Assembly (NCBI GenBank): GCA_947494335.1
Contig: CANLUT010000001.1
Coordinates: 62,001 to 126,000 of the forward strand
Reading direction: 5' to 3'
Length of the DNA stretch: 64,000 nt
DNA from: Oligoflexales bacterium
GTDB lineage: Bacteria > Bdellovibrionota_B > Oligoflexia > Oligoflexales > RGVZ01
Part shown: piece after piece, positions 40,162 to 48,617 of the stretch
Numbering within the stretch: the stretch's first letter is position 1
Layout of the letters: the number at the start of each line of letters is the position of its first letter
Made by a program: the position numbers and the translations under genes
The notes under the pieces: model-generated
Told to the model about the DNA's origin: nothing
What the model saw: only the letters and a program-made list of their open reading frames with translations
The model's database searches: none

Positions 40162-42087
40162 TTATGCTGCTTTTTTAAGAGATATTGTCACCCGAGTGCC
40201 TTGGCGCTCGGGTGATTCCGCTTCAGTGACGCTTTGCACTGAAACATCCCCACCGAATTTCAGGACGTAGGACTGCACCAATGGCATGCCATAGCCGGTT
40301 CCGCGCTCACCGCTAGTTCCGGGGCGTGACGTTTGCTTGTCGGCCCGAAATAAATTGACGATCATCTCTTTTGGAATCCCGATACCATGGTCCGCAACGG
40401 TGATAGAGATTCGGTCATCGCTCGTGCTCACTAGAATTTCGATGCTGCTACCAGGATGGCTGAACTTGATTGCATTGCTTATCAAATTGCTAATGACATT
40501 GTGATGTAAACTTAACGGCTCGGCTAAAACGTGAAGATCCTCAATTGATTTTGCGTCATAGGCCAGTTTGAGCTTTTTGTCTTGTAAAGGTACCTCAAAC
40601 GAGGCCTCAACTTGCTTGATCACAGTTAAAAGAGAGACCTTGCTCAATTCTACTTTGAACTTGCCATCCTGAATTGCGCGCATGGCCTTGATATGCTCAA
40701 TGATGCTTAGCTGGTTCTCGGCAGACTTCAGGATTTTCTCAAAGTACTGGGAAACCTCGGGTATTTTGTGATCATAGCACTTGGATATGCCCTTTTGAGC
40801 ATAAGCAAAAACCACAGAAATAGGGTTACTAAGGTCGTGACTAAGCGCGCGAACTAATGATTTCAATTCTTCATTTTTCCCGGCTTCAATTTCAGCTTTA
40901 GTCCGTGCTTCATCGATGGATCTTACTTTGGACATAAGACCAAGCGTCAAGAAGCACATCTGTGTTGCTTGACCGATGGGAACAAAGTCGATGGCAAATC
41001 GCGGTACACTAAGTGCGAAAACCTGCACTATAAGCCATGGTATCACCGACAATATAAGACTTGTTGTTGCCAGCAGAAAATACCCCGCCTGAGGAATTTT
41101 TTGACGCCAGGCTTTAAAGGAGGCAATCACCATGAGTACCATGCCTAGGAAAATAAGGCGGTCAGCTCCGGATACGGCAAAATTTGAAACCTGAGGAGCA
41201 AAGCTTAGACATATAAGTGTTCCTAGGCTGACCATGGTAGCCTGAAACCACACAAAAAGATTGGGAGCTACTGCTCGCAGAGATAAAAACACTGCAGTAT
41301 GACTTAGGACCATTATGGTCACACTCGGTCTTACAAACTTTCCGATCTCAGAGGAAGTAAACGGGATCAAGCGTAGAAGAGTGGACGCATCTCGGTATCC
41401 AAAACTCACGTTGAGCAACGCGATCATGGACAGCGCCATTAAAGCAAACCATCCATAGGATCTATCCTTGAGCCTGAATGCGAATACAGAAGCAATCATG
41501 CATGCGATGAACAAAATTCCCATACAAAATCCATTCAGGAGATTTCTTGACTGGATGTAATCATTAAAGTCGTTCTCGGATGTAATAGCAAAATCAGGCT
41601 TAAAAGGCCTCGTGGTAAAGGAATAGACAACCAGATCAACAGTCTGTCCTGCAGGGATCTTCAGCGGTACGCCGATGAGTCTCTGTCTGACACTTCGCTC
41701 TTGAATAGGTAGATTTGTACCAGACTTCCCTAATTCGATTAAATTTTCGCCTTGTTGTACGAAGACGTTCATGACTTCAAGTGTCAAGTTTGAGGAGTGG
41801 TAGAGAATGCTGCTTTGGTCAGTGTTTGTTTCATTAGTTAATGAGAATTTGATCCAGTGGTGATGGGTGTCTTCCTCTGTTCGAAAGCCTGTGGACGTTG
41901 CGTCGGTCCAGGCAAAGGTTCGCCAATCCTTTGCCTGCACTTCTTGTTTTGTGTTAAAAAATTCAAATTTTCGAGATGGTAGAATTTTGCTTGGATTTTC
42001 GTTTGTCCCTAAAAGCAATGGCTCTGCTGCAAGGGCGATTTGACTCGTGATTGTAGCCAAGAGTATAAATCCTAGAGCGCGCATCAT
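40162..42087 (-). CDS. 7TMR-DISM-type sensor histidine kinase
   Basis: 641 aa; extracellular DISM-like domain, 7 TM block, ALSHDLSNPISVV H-box, NLISNAIKFS N-box, DHGIGIPKE, GTGYGMPLVQSY. Confidence 0.88.
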   Translation of the reverse strand: MMRALGFILLATITSQIALAAEPLLLGTNENPSKILPSRKFEFFNTKQEVQAKDWRTFAWTDATSTGFRTEEDTHHHWIKFSLTNETNTDQSSILYHSSNLTLEVMNVFVQQGENLIELGKSGTNLPIQERSVRQRLIGVPLKIPAGQTVDLVVYSFTTRPFKPDFAITSENDFNDYIQSRNLLNGFCMGILFIACMIASVFAFRLKDRSYGWFALMALSMIALLNVSFGYRDASTLLRLIPFTSSEIGKFVRPSVTIMVLSHTAVFLSLRAVAPNLFVWFQATMVSLGTLICLSFAPQVSNFAVSGADRLIFLGMVLMVIASFKAWRQKIPQAGYFLLATTSLILSVIPWLIVQVFALSVPRFAIDFVPIGQATQMCFLTLGLMSKVRSIDEARTKAEIEAGKNEELKSLVRALSHDLSNPISVVFAYAQKGISKCYDHKIPEVSQYFEKILKSAENQLSIIEHIKAMRAIQDGKFKVELSKVSLLTVIKQVEASFEVPLQDKKLKLAYDAKSIEDLHVLAEPLSLHHNVISNLISNAIKFSHPGSSIEILVSTSDDRISITVADHGIGIPKEMIVNLFRADKQTSRPGTSGERGTGYGMPLVQSYVLKFGGDVSVQSVTEAESPERQGTRVTISLKKAA

Positions 42088-42193
42088 TGTCTCCCGACTG
42101 GAATACCGTTGGGAGTGTTATCGGGCTTTTTTGGATTAGTGTGAACTCTATGTTGGCTAAAGCTTGCGACCGTCGAGGCTGGGACTTTTACTT

Positions 42194-43291
42194 TTAATCA
42201 AGATTGAGTTTTTTTTGAAGTAAAACCCATGCTTTGCGATCAAGGTTGCTTACCAGATTTTCCTCGACATCTCTTGGATCAACGATGCGAATCAACTCAG
42301 TCTTTGGTAACTTCGTGGTCTCCAGGGCCAGCACGTTCGCCATAATCCTGTGTTTAGTGATTGAATGCTTCACGCGCCCAATCTGTTTCTTGTTCGAGAG
42401 TTTTAGGCCGTACTGTTGTTGACCGTCATGATGGAATTCCTGACGAGATCGAATGGCTGTAAAAAATCCCCATGTCCCCTTCAGAAATTTGGCATCGTCA
42501 GGCCTTCTGCAAAGCACAATCTTTTTACAATGAGAAACGATGCTAAGTTGCATTTCAACATCAATGAGCTGAGGCTTCGATTTTGGCGCGGGAGCAAGAT
42601 GCTGAGAGTTCTGCTTGAAAGCGCTACAAATTTTAGTAATCGGACATAGGTTGCAGGCAGGATTTGTTGGCGTACAAATAGTCTGACCAAGTTCCATAAC
42701 GGCCTGGTTAAAAACGCCTGGGCACCCTCGAGAGCAGGCTTGATCCATCAATTGTTTGAAGTGTTTTTTGAGGTGCGGCAGATTTGGTTCGAGTCTTATA
42801 TCCATTAAACGACAAAGGACGCGCTCTACGTTCCCATCAACAACACCAAATGGCTCAGCCCTCGTAATAGAGGCGATTGCTGCCGCTGTGTATGTTCCAA
42901 TTCCCGGAAGCTCAAGCCATTCGTGGTGTTTCTGAGGTAGCCCGCGGCCATCTTTTGTGAGTTCCATACAAGCACGGTGCAGTAAATCAAATCGCCGATA
43001 GTAGCCCAATCCGCGGACTTCAAGGCGGATTTCCTCAGAGTTAGCTGCCGCTAGATCCTCAAAAGTCGGGAAGCGTTTGATAAATCGTTCGTATACGGGA
43101 ATGACGGCCTTAATGACTGTCTGTTGAAGCATAATTTCGCTGACCCATATGTGCCAGGGGTCGCGGTGTTGTTTCCAAAGTACTCGCCAAGGCAGTGGGC
43201 GCTCGTAGCACTCATACCATGACTTGAGATTTTTATGAAAAAAAGAGCCATTGAAATCCCTGGGAATCAATGGCTCTTCAGACTTCTTCAC
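42194..43291 (-). CDS. mutY: A/G-specific adenine glycosylase
   Basis: 365 aa; WVSEIMLQQTVIKAVIPVYERFIKRFPT, LPGIGTYTAAAIASI, VVDGNVERVLCRL, CX6CX2CX5C (CTPTNPACNLCPITKIC). Confidence 0.92.
   Translation of the reverse strand: MKKSEEPLIPRDFNGSFFHKNLKSWYECYERPLPWRVLWKQHRDPWHIWVSEIMLQQTVIKAVIPVYERFIKRFPTFEDLAAANSEEIRLEVRGLGYYRRFDLLHRACMELTKDGRGLPQKHHEWLELPGIGTYTAAAIASITRAEPFGVVDGNVERVLCRLMDIRLEPNLPHLKKHFKQLMDQACSRGCPGVFNQAVMELGQTICTPTNPACNLCPITKICSAFKQNSQHLAPAPKSKPQLIDVEMQLSIVSHCKKIVLCRRPDDAKFLKGTWGFFTAIRSRQEFHHDGQQQYGLKLSNKKQIGRVKHSITKHRIMANVLALETTKLPKTELIRIVDPRDVEENLVSNLDRKAWVLLQKKLNLD
43238..43277 (-). terminator. Intrinsic terminator overlapping the start of mutY
   Basis: Minus strand AGAGCCATTGATTCCC-A-GGGATTTCAATGGCTCTTTTTTT, near-perfect long stem with T run, 35 bp after the H1-like gene stop. 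Confidence 0.8.
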
Positions 43292-43311
43292 AAACTCTTG
43301 CCTCGACTAGA

Positions 43312-43779
43312 TCAGGCTTTGAGCTTTTTTCTTGTTGCTGCTTTTGACGTTGGGCCTTTGGCTTTTTTGACCTTAGCAGCAACTGGTGCAGCTTTTTTCT
43401 TGGCGGTTTCAGCAGCGTTCTTTGCAGCAGATTTGACCTGGCTTACCGTTTTTTCAACGTTGAAGCCACGTTTCTCTGCAGCGGATTTGACCGAATCAGC
43501 AGCCTTTTTCACCGTGGAGCGAACCTTTGTTTCAACCTGGTCAACATTGATTCCAGCTTTAGCAGCGTTCTTTTTGATCTCGCCAACGACCTTATTAATC
43601 GTGGGCTCAAATTCCTTAAGTTTTTTCTCAAGGACTTTCTCGATTTCCACACCGGCAGCAGAGATGTTTTGCTTTGAGGCGTAGGACTTTACTTTTTTAA
43701 CAAGCTCATCAGAGTCCTTCTTGATGGCGGTCTCAAGGCTCTTAAGATCTTTTTGCAATTTTTTGATAAAGTCTTTCAT
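43312..43779 (-). CDS. Lys/Ala-rich histone H1-like protein
   Basis: 155 aa; helical coiled N-terminal region, C-terminal ETAKKKAAPVAAKVKKAKGPTSKAATRKKLKA. Confidence 0.65.
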   Translation of the reverse strand: MKDFIKKLQKDLKSLETAIKKDSDELVKKVKSYASKQNISAAGVEIEKVLEKKLKEFEPTINKVVGEIKKNAAKAGINVDQVETKVRSTVKKAADSVKSAAEKRGFNVEKTVSQVKSAAKNAAETAKKKAAPVAAKVKKAKGPTSKAATRKKLKA

Positions 43780-43866
43780 GTTTTTACGTCTCCTGCTGAG
43801 TAAGTAGCGGCCCGAGACATCGGACCAGCTCTAATGTTATACACGGGTTTCGTAGCTTTTCAAACG

Positions 43867-44658
43867 TTAATCCTGCATAAACTTTGGCGTTCGTTTGCTG
43901 AGGAAAGCGTCGATTCCTTCTTTTGACTCATCGCGGCTGAAGCATAAAGCAAATGCCGCGGCCTCTGCTGCAAGTCCCGCGTCCAAACTCATATGTTGAG
44001 CATCGCGCACAAGGCGCTTGGTCTCGGCAACAGCCATAGGACCGGTTTTGACTATGGCGTCGACAATTTTATCAATCTCCGTATCTAATTTATCGTCATC
44101 GACCACGCGCGATGCTAGTCCAACCTGGAAGGCTTCTTCGCCAGAAATCATTCGTCCTTTACCAGTCAAAAGCATGTCCATGGCTAGATGGAGACCGACG
44201 CGCTTTACGAGTCTTTGGGTGCCTCCAAATCCCGCAACAAGTCCCAGATTAACCTCTGGCTGGCCGAAACGGGCAGACTTACCCGCGACAATCAAATCGC
44301 AAGCCATGGCAAGCTCACAGCCACCTCCGAGTGCAAATCCTCGTACCTTGGCGATTGTTACCACTGGAAGGGTTGCAATAATATTGCCAATCGACTGTCC
44401 CAATTGGGCAAATTCGTGTGCATGGTCTGGAGTCATCTCCTTCATACCAGCGATATCTGCTCCAGCTACGAAGGCCTTTTCACCCGCACCCTCAAAAATG
44501 ATCACCCTGTGTTGGTCAGCATCAAGATTTTCGAGAAGTGCTTCCTCGATTTCTTCCAGCACGGTTTCATTGAGCGCGTTTAGCGCGTCCGGGCGGTTGA
44601 TAGTGATCGTAAACCTTGGGCCTTTGGATGTCGTCTTAATGGTCGTGTAGTCTGTCAT
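43867..44658 (-). CDS. Enoyl-CoA hydratase/isomerase (crotonase) family
   Basis: 263 aa; INRPDALNALN, GEKAFVAGADIAGM, GFALGGGCELAMACDLIVA, QPEVNLGLVAGFGGTQRL. Confidence 0.93.
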   Translation of the reverse strand: MTDYTTIKTTSKGPRFTITINRPDALNALNETVLEEIEEALLENLDADQHRVIIFEGAGEKAFVAGADIAGMKEMTPDHAHEFAQLGQSIGNIIATLPVVTIAKVRGFALGGGCELAMACDLIVAGKSARFGQPEVNLGLVAGFGGTQRLVKRVGLHLAMDMLLTGKGRMISGEEAFQVGLASRVVDDDKLDTEIDKIVDAIVKTGPMAVAETKRLVRDAQHMSLDAGLAAEAAAFALCFSRDESKEGIDAFLSKRTPKFMQD

Positions 44659-44705
44659 TGTGGTTACCTTCGAAATGATGTTTTTGCGCTTGTATAGATG
44701 TCAGT

Positions 44706-45566
44706 TTAGTATTTGTAGACGCCGCGCTTTGTTTTACGCCCATACCATCCTGCCTCGACATATTTCGCTAGAAGAGGAGACGGTGCATACCGTGGATCGC
44801 CCATGCCTTCGTGGAGAACTTTCAAGATAGCGTAGCAGGTATCAAGTCCCACGAAATCAGCCAATGTTAAAGGTCCCATTGGTTGGTTTGTTCCTAGCTT
44901 CATGCCTTTATCGATATCTTCGGCCGTAGCAACGCCCTCCATGAGTGCATTGAAAGCCTCGTTAATCATTGGCATGAGAATTCTGTTCACGACGAATCCT
45001 GGATAATCAGCGCTACGTGATGTTTCCTTGCCAAGCCCGGTTGCAAGGTCCAAAATCTGCTTGGTCGTGTCCTCTGAAGTTGCGATGCCTGGGATGATCT
45101 CTACAAGCTTCATGAGGGGAACCGGGTTCATAAAGTGCATGCCAATAAATTTATCCGGACGACTGGTTGCCGCAGCTAGGCGTGTAATCGGTATCGATGA
45201 TGTATTGCTGGCGAGAATGCAGCTTGGTTTTACGATCTTATCCAGCGATTGAAATAGCTCGGTTTTAATTCGTTCGCTTTCGATAATGGCTTCGATGACT
45301 ATGTCACAGTCTTTAAGACTATTTAGGTCTGATGCGTAACTAATGTTGCTAAGGCCAGCTGACTTTTGCTCAAGCGAAATAACGGCCTTCGAGGCCAGCT
45401 TTTCCAATGAGCCATTTATAGTTGTCTTCGCCGTTTCGATCTGCTTGGGATTGATGTCCACCAAGATTGTTTTAATACCGTAGGTTGCGAAGACCTGAGC
45501 AATGCCTGCGCCCATTTGACCGCCACCGATGATGCCTGCGCATTTGAACCCTGCAATATCCGCCAT
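44706..45566 (-). CDS. 3-hydroxybutyryl-CoA / 3-hydroxyacyl-CoA dehydrogenase
   Basis: Likely start ATG 45566 (ORF track 45617); AGIIGGGQMGAGIAQVFA, LASNTSSIPIT, GMHFMNPVPLMKLVEII, PGFVVNRILMPMINEA, GPLTLADFVGLD. Confidence 0.93.
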   Translation of the reverse strand: MADIAGFKCAGIIGGGQMGAGIAQVFATYGIKTILVDINPKQIETAKTTINGSLEKLASKAVISLEQKSAGLSNISYASDLNSLKDCDIVIEAIIESERIKTELFQSLDKIVKPSCILASNTSSIPITRLAAATSRPDKFIGMHFMNPVPLMKLVEIIPGIATSEDTTKQILDLATGLGKETSRSADYPGFVVNRILMPMINEAFNALMEGVATAEDIDKGMKLGTNQPMGPLTLADFVGLDTCYAILKVLHEGMGDPRYAPSPLLAKYVEAGWYGRKTKRGVYKY

Positions 45567-45703
45567 ATCTAAACCGTCTCCAATATCTGAGAATTGTTGG
45601 ATTTTCCTAGACAACACCCTGCAATGTAAACGATTCCGTCAATTTGTCCAAAAGTTTTACAGCTATTGACGGCTAAGACTCCGAAATTACAAGTCATATT
45701 TCT

Positions 45704-45719
45704 TGGCTTGGAGCTTGCA
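45704..45719 (+). promoter_or_regulatory. Sigma-54-type promoter
   Basis: TGGCTTGGAGCTTGCA; GG-N10-GC, TTGCA -12. Confidence 0.65.
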
Positions 45720-45778
45720 GATCCAAGTGGGTCCCCATGTGTCCGTTGCCTATTCGCTCCCCGATCGGAGGAAAGTCC

Positions 45779-46960
45779 ATGATGTTTGGCCTGCTGAAGT
45801 CTTCAGTCATTGCTCTGTCCCTAACCGCATTTGTCGGTTGTGGGCAAAATACGGATGAGGCCAGCAGCCGTTTGAAAATAATCCCCGCCGATCGCAATGC
45901 AAAAAACGTCGCGCTGATTATTGGAAGTCCCAATGATTTGCCAGGTGTTGTGAAGGATATCGCAGAAGTTTCTAAAATGCTGCGTGAGTCAAATCTTGGT
46001 TATGAAATCAAAGTCATCAGTCCCGCGTCTGCGTCTCAAGCTCTGGATGCTGCCAGTGAGGTGGGGAAGCTGCTGAGTGCAAACTCAACCGTATTCTTTT
46101 ACTACTCCGGTCATGGGGCAGAAAGTGGAGTTTTGATTGGTCAAGGTTACCAGACATTTAGGCTCAAAAGTGTTGTCAAGCGGTTGGGCGATGCGGCGCC
46201 TGGCGGAAAATTTAAGCGGTTCATTGCCGTCATGGATAGCTGTTTTAGCGGCCAAAATGTGGATGGTAATGAGTCCATGTTCATGACGGGGCAAGTGAAG
46301 TCAGAGCAGCAGATGCTCAGCACATCGCTTGGCATGATGACAGCGGACCTTAAGTCAAAATCAAATTCGGACTTGCCTTTTGAGCAGGCCCTCGTAGTTG
46401 CGGCGTCGCAGGCCAATCAGACCTCTCTTGATTTTGGATCTTCCGTTGGCGGAGCCTTCACATCCTCATGGCGTAAAATGCTAAAAAAAGGTTTTGGTTC
46501 TAATCAACAGTACACTCTAAGTCAGCTTTTAGAAGAGTCGAAGGTGGAAACCCTCCGACAGACGGGCGGTAGTCATACCCCTGTGTGGAAGGCGATGCCA
46601 GAAAATATTCTCTCCGAACCTCTAAGTAGCATCTCTCCATCACCTCAGACCAACGCTGGTATTTTTATGGCCTTAGGCGAGGTTTTGGCAGGTGATACGA
46701 TGATCTTTGCGTCCCTTCCAGTGAATGTGGCAGTAGGCTCTGTAGAATTGTGCAGAGGTGATAAAGTCGCATGTTCCTCTGGAAACGGTCAAAAACTGAC
46801 TGCATTAATTTCAGCTATCGAAATGAAAATTCCAGATCGGCAGATTTACCGAGCTGAAAGGCATGTTCTGCTGGCTGCTGGGGATATTGTTACTGCAGTT
46901 GTGCGAGATTCCAGCGGCCGGGCTATTGATGCGATTGCTGTGAAATTGACTACGCGATAA
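45779..46960 (+). CDS. Caspase-like (C14-like) lipoprotein
   Basis: Likely start ATG 45779 (ORF track 45737); lipobox LTAFVGCG; His motif FFYYSGHGAESG and Cys motif FIAVMDSCFSGQNV. Confidence 0.85.
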   Translation: MMFGLLKSSVIALSLTAFVGCGQNTDEASSRLKIIPADRNAKNVALIIGSPNDLPGVVKDIAEVSKMLRESNLGYEIKVISPASASQALDAASEVGKLLSANSTVFFYYSGHGAESGVLIGQGYQTFRLKSVVKRLGDAAPGGKFKRFIAVMDSCFSGQNVDGNESMFMTGQVKSEQQMLSTSLGMMTADLKSKSNSDLPFEQALVVAASQANQTSLDFGSSVGGAFTSSWRKMLKKGFGSNQQYTLSQLLEESKVETLRQTGGSHTPVWKAMPENILSEPLSSISPSPQTNAGIFMALGEVLAGDTMIFASLPVNVAVGSVELCRGDKVACSSGNGQKLTALISAIEMKIPDRQIYRAERHVLLAAGDIVTAVVRDSSGRAIDAIAVKLTTR

Positions 46961-47018
46961 AAACTGCGTTGAAATTGCGAATTTTGAAAACGTAAAAAAT
47001 GTACACGTCGACGGTGTT

Positions 47019-47876
47019 TCACTTTAATAAATTAATTTTTGATATTTTATTTCCAAGTTCAGTGACTGCGTCTGCAAAATAATGCGATGTGCTCTGGGCA
47101 GTTCTTGACGTCAGAAAAATAATTTTTCCACTCTTTACCGCATTCAGTCTACCCCATGCTGGGTGATTTTTTATTGTAGAACGTGCAGTGGCTGAGTCGG
47201 AGCCAAGTACTACAATGGCGTCTGGGTTCATGCGAAGCAGCGCCTCAGCGTCTAATTTCGGCCATGACTTGACACCGGTTGTTGAGGCCACGTTAGATGC
47301 TCCAGCTCTGGTCGCCAAGTCGTCGAATAGTGTTCCCTGTCCCATGATTACAAGATCAGGATCATAAAGAAGAAGAGTAGGGCGCGGACCGGTCTTAGTG
47401 ACTGCCGATGCTTTCCGAAGAAAGTCCTGCTTCATGAGGCTTGCCTTGTCTTTGCAGCCTATAACGGATCCGATCTGTTCGATGTTATGGGCGATATCTT
47501 CAGCTGAGGCGAACCGGGTGAGTGTCAAGAGAGGGATCTTTCTTGCTGTCGTCATTTTCAGTAGCTCTGGACGATTAAAAGTCGCAGCTATGACGAGATC
47601 TGGCTTCAAGGCAAAAAGACTCTCGGGCTCTGAGTGGACTCGGCCTCTTATCAGATGAGCCTTTTGTGTCACGCTACTCATGGATGAGTCTTCTGAAAGA
47701 GTTGATAAGGCTATGAGCCTAGACACGCCTCCACAAGAGGGCAACAGATCCAACAAAATTTCATCACTTGCTAAGGAAAGTGATGCAATACGAGACGCGC
47801 TCGATAAGTCATTGCAGAAGGACCTTGAGGATAGAAAAACGAGTAATAAGACTGTGATATGTGCAAATTTGATCAT
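47019..47876 (-). CDS. BtuF/FepB-like periplasmic substrate-binding protein
   Basis: Likely start ATG 47876 (ORF track 47915); RIASLSLASDEILLDLL, EPESLFALKPDLVIAATFN, LDAEALLRMNPDAIVVLG. Confidence 0.75.
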   Translation of the reverse strand: MIKFAHITVLLLVFLSSRSFCNDLSSASRIASLSLASDEILLDLLPSCGGVSRLIALSTLSEDSSMSSVTQKAHLIRGRVHSEPESLFALKPDLVIAATFNRPELLKMTTARKIPLLTLTRFASAEDIAHNIEQIGSVIGCKDKASLMKQDFLRKASAVTKTGPRPTLLLYDPDLVIMGQGTLFDDLATRAGASNVASTTGVKSWPKLDAEALLRMNPDAIVVLGSDSATARSTIKNHPAWGRLNAVKSGKIIFLTSRTAQSTSHYFADAVTELGNKISKINLLK

Positions 47877-47990
47877 GCAGGGCAGTATAGTCGGTTGTCC
47901 TGATCGTCTCAACACAATGCGCTTGTCTCTGAAACATTAATGCTCACAGGGCATCAATAACTATTCTTGTGTGGTTTCGAGTTTTCTCCT

Positions 47991-48006
47991 TGGCACAAGG
48001 TTTGCT
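47991..48006 (+). promoter_or_regulatory. Sigma-54-type promoter
   Basis: TGGCACAAGGTTTGCT; GG-N10-GC with consensus TGGCAC and TTGCT. Confidence 0.8.
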
Positions 48007-48062
48007 GACATCTGGATCGTTTAGTGGCCAAAATGTTGGATATAAGTCGAAAGGATTAATTT

Positions 48063-48491
48063 ATGAGTCATTTGGATGAGCATCAGGATCATAGTCGATG
48101 GCAGTCAGAACACGCATTTTGGCTGGATGAAGTAAAAGTGTGGAAGTCTGAACACCGTTTGGCTTTATCTTTGGCAAAAGACCTTGAATTAGTGTACTCG
48201 CGATTACAATCAGAACTTGAAAATTTTGAACGCCACATTTTTGACCATGAAACTCAGATTTCCGTCCATGAGGGCGTTATGGCGCAGGCAGAAAAGCCCG
48301 GTGGCACTGATATTGGTGCTGCCGGAATGGAGGCTCTACATGATCGAGAGGTTTCGGTTCATGCGTCACAAGTGACAGCTTTTGAAGATATTCGGAAGCG
48401 GCATCAAAGTTTTATTAAGAATCTGAAATTAATCGGGCGAGTCATTGATCGAGCGGATGAGGAACAACCAGTTTTCAGGGACCAGCCATAG
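48063..48491 (+). CDS. Hypothetical His/Glu-rich coiled-coil protein
   Basis: 142 aa; no signal peptide; repeated H-x-x-E/D-rich helical segments. Confidence 0.65.
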   Translation: MSHLDEHQDHSRWQSEHAFWLDEVKVWKSEHRLALSLAKDLELVYSRLQSELENFERHIFDHETQISVHEGVMAQAEKPGGTDIGAAGMEALHDREVSVHASQVTAFEDIRKRHQSFIKNLKLIGRVIDRADEEQPVFRDQP

Positions 48492-48617
48492 AAAACCATT
48501 GCCTCCTCCAAGGTTCCATTTCACAATGACCCTGCTACTTGAAAAACATTCCAGATCCGCCGCATGGCTTTAACATGTAGCTTTATGTGCTGGTTTGAGT
48601 AGAGTCAGGGAGACTTT

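Noticed and set aside
44018-44650. 210-aa and 131-aa plus ORFs opposite the crotonase gene
   Set aside because: Overlap a strongly supported enzyme gene; Ser/Thr/Pro-rich shadow translation.
47941-48062. Cobalamin riboswitch upstream of the TonB-receptor region
   Set aside because: No B12-box-like sequence found by eye in this short leader.
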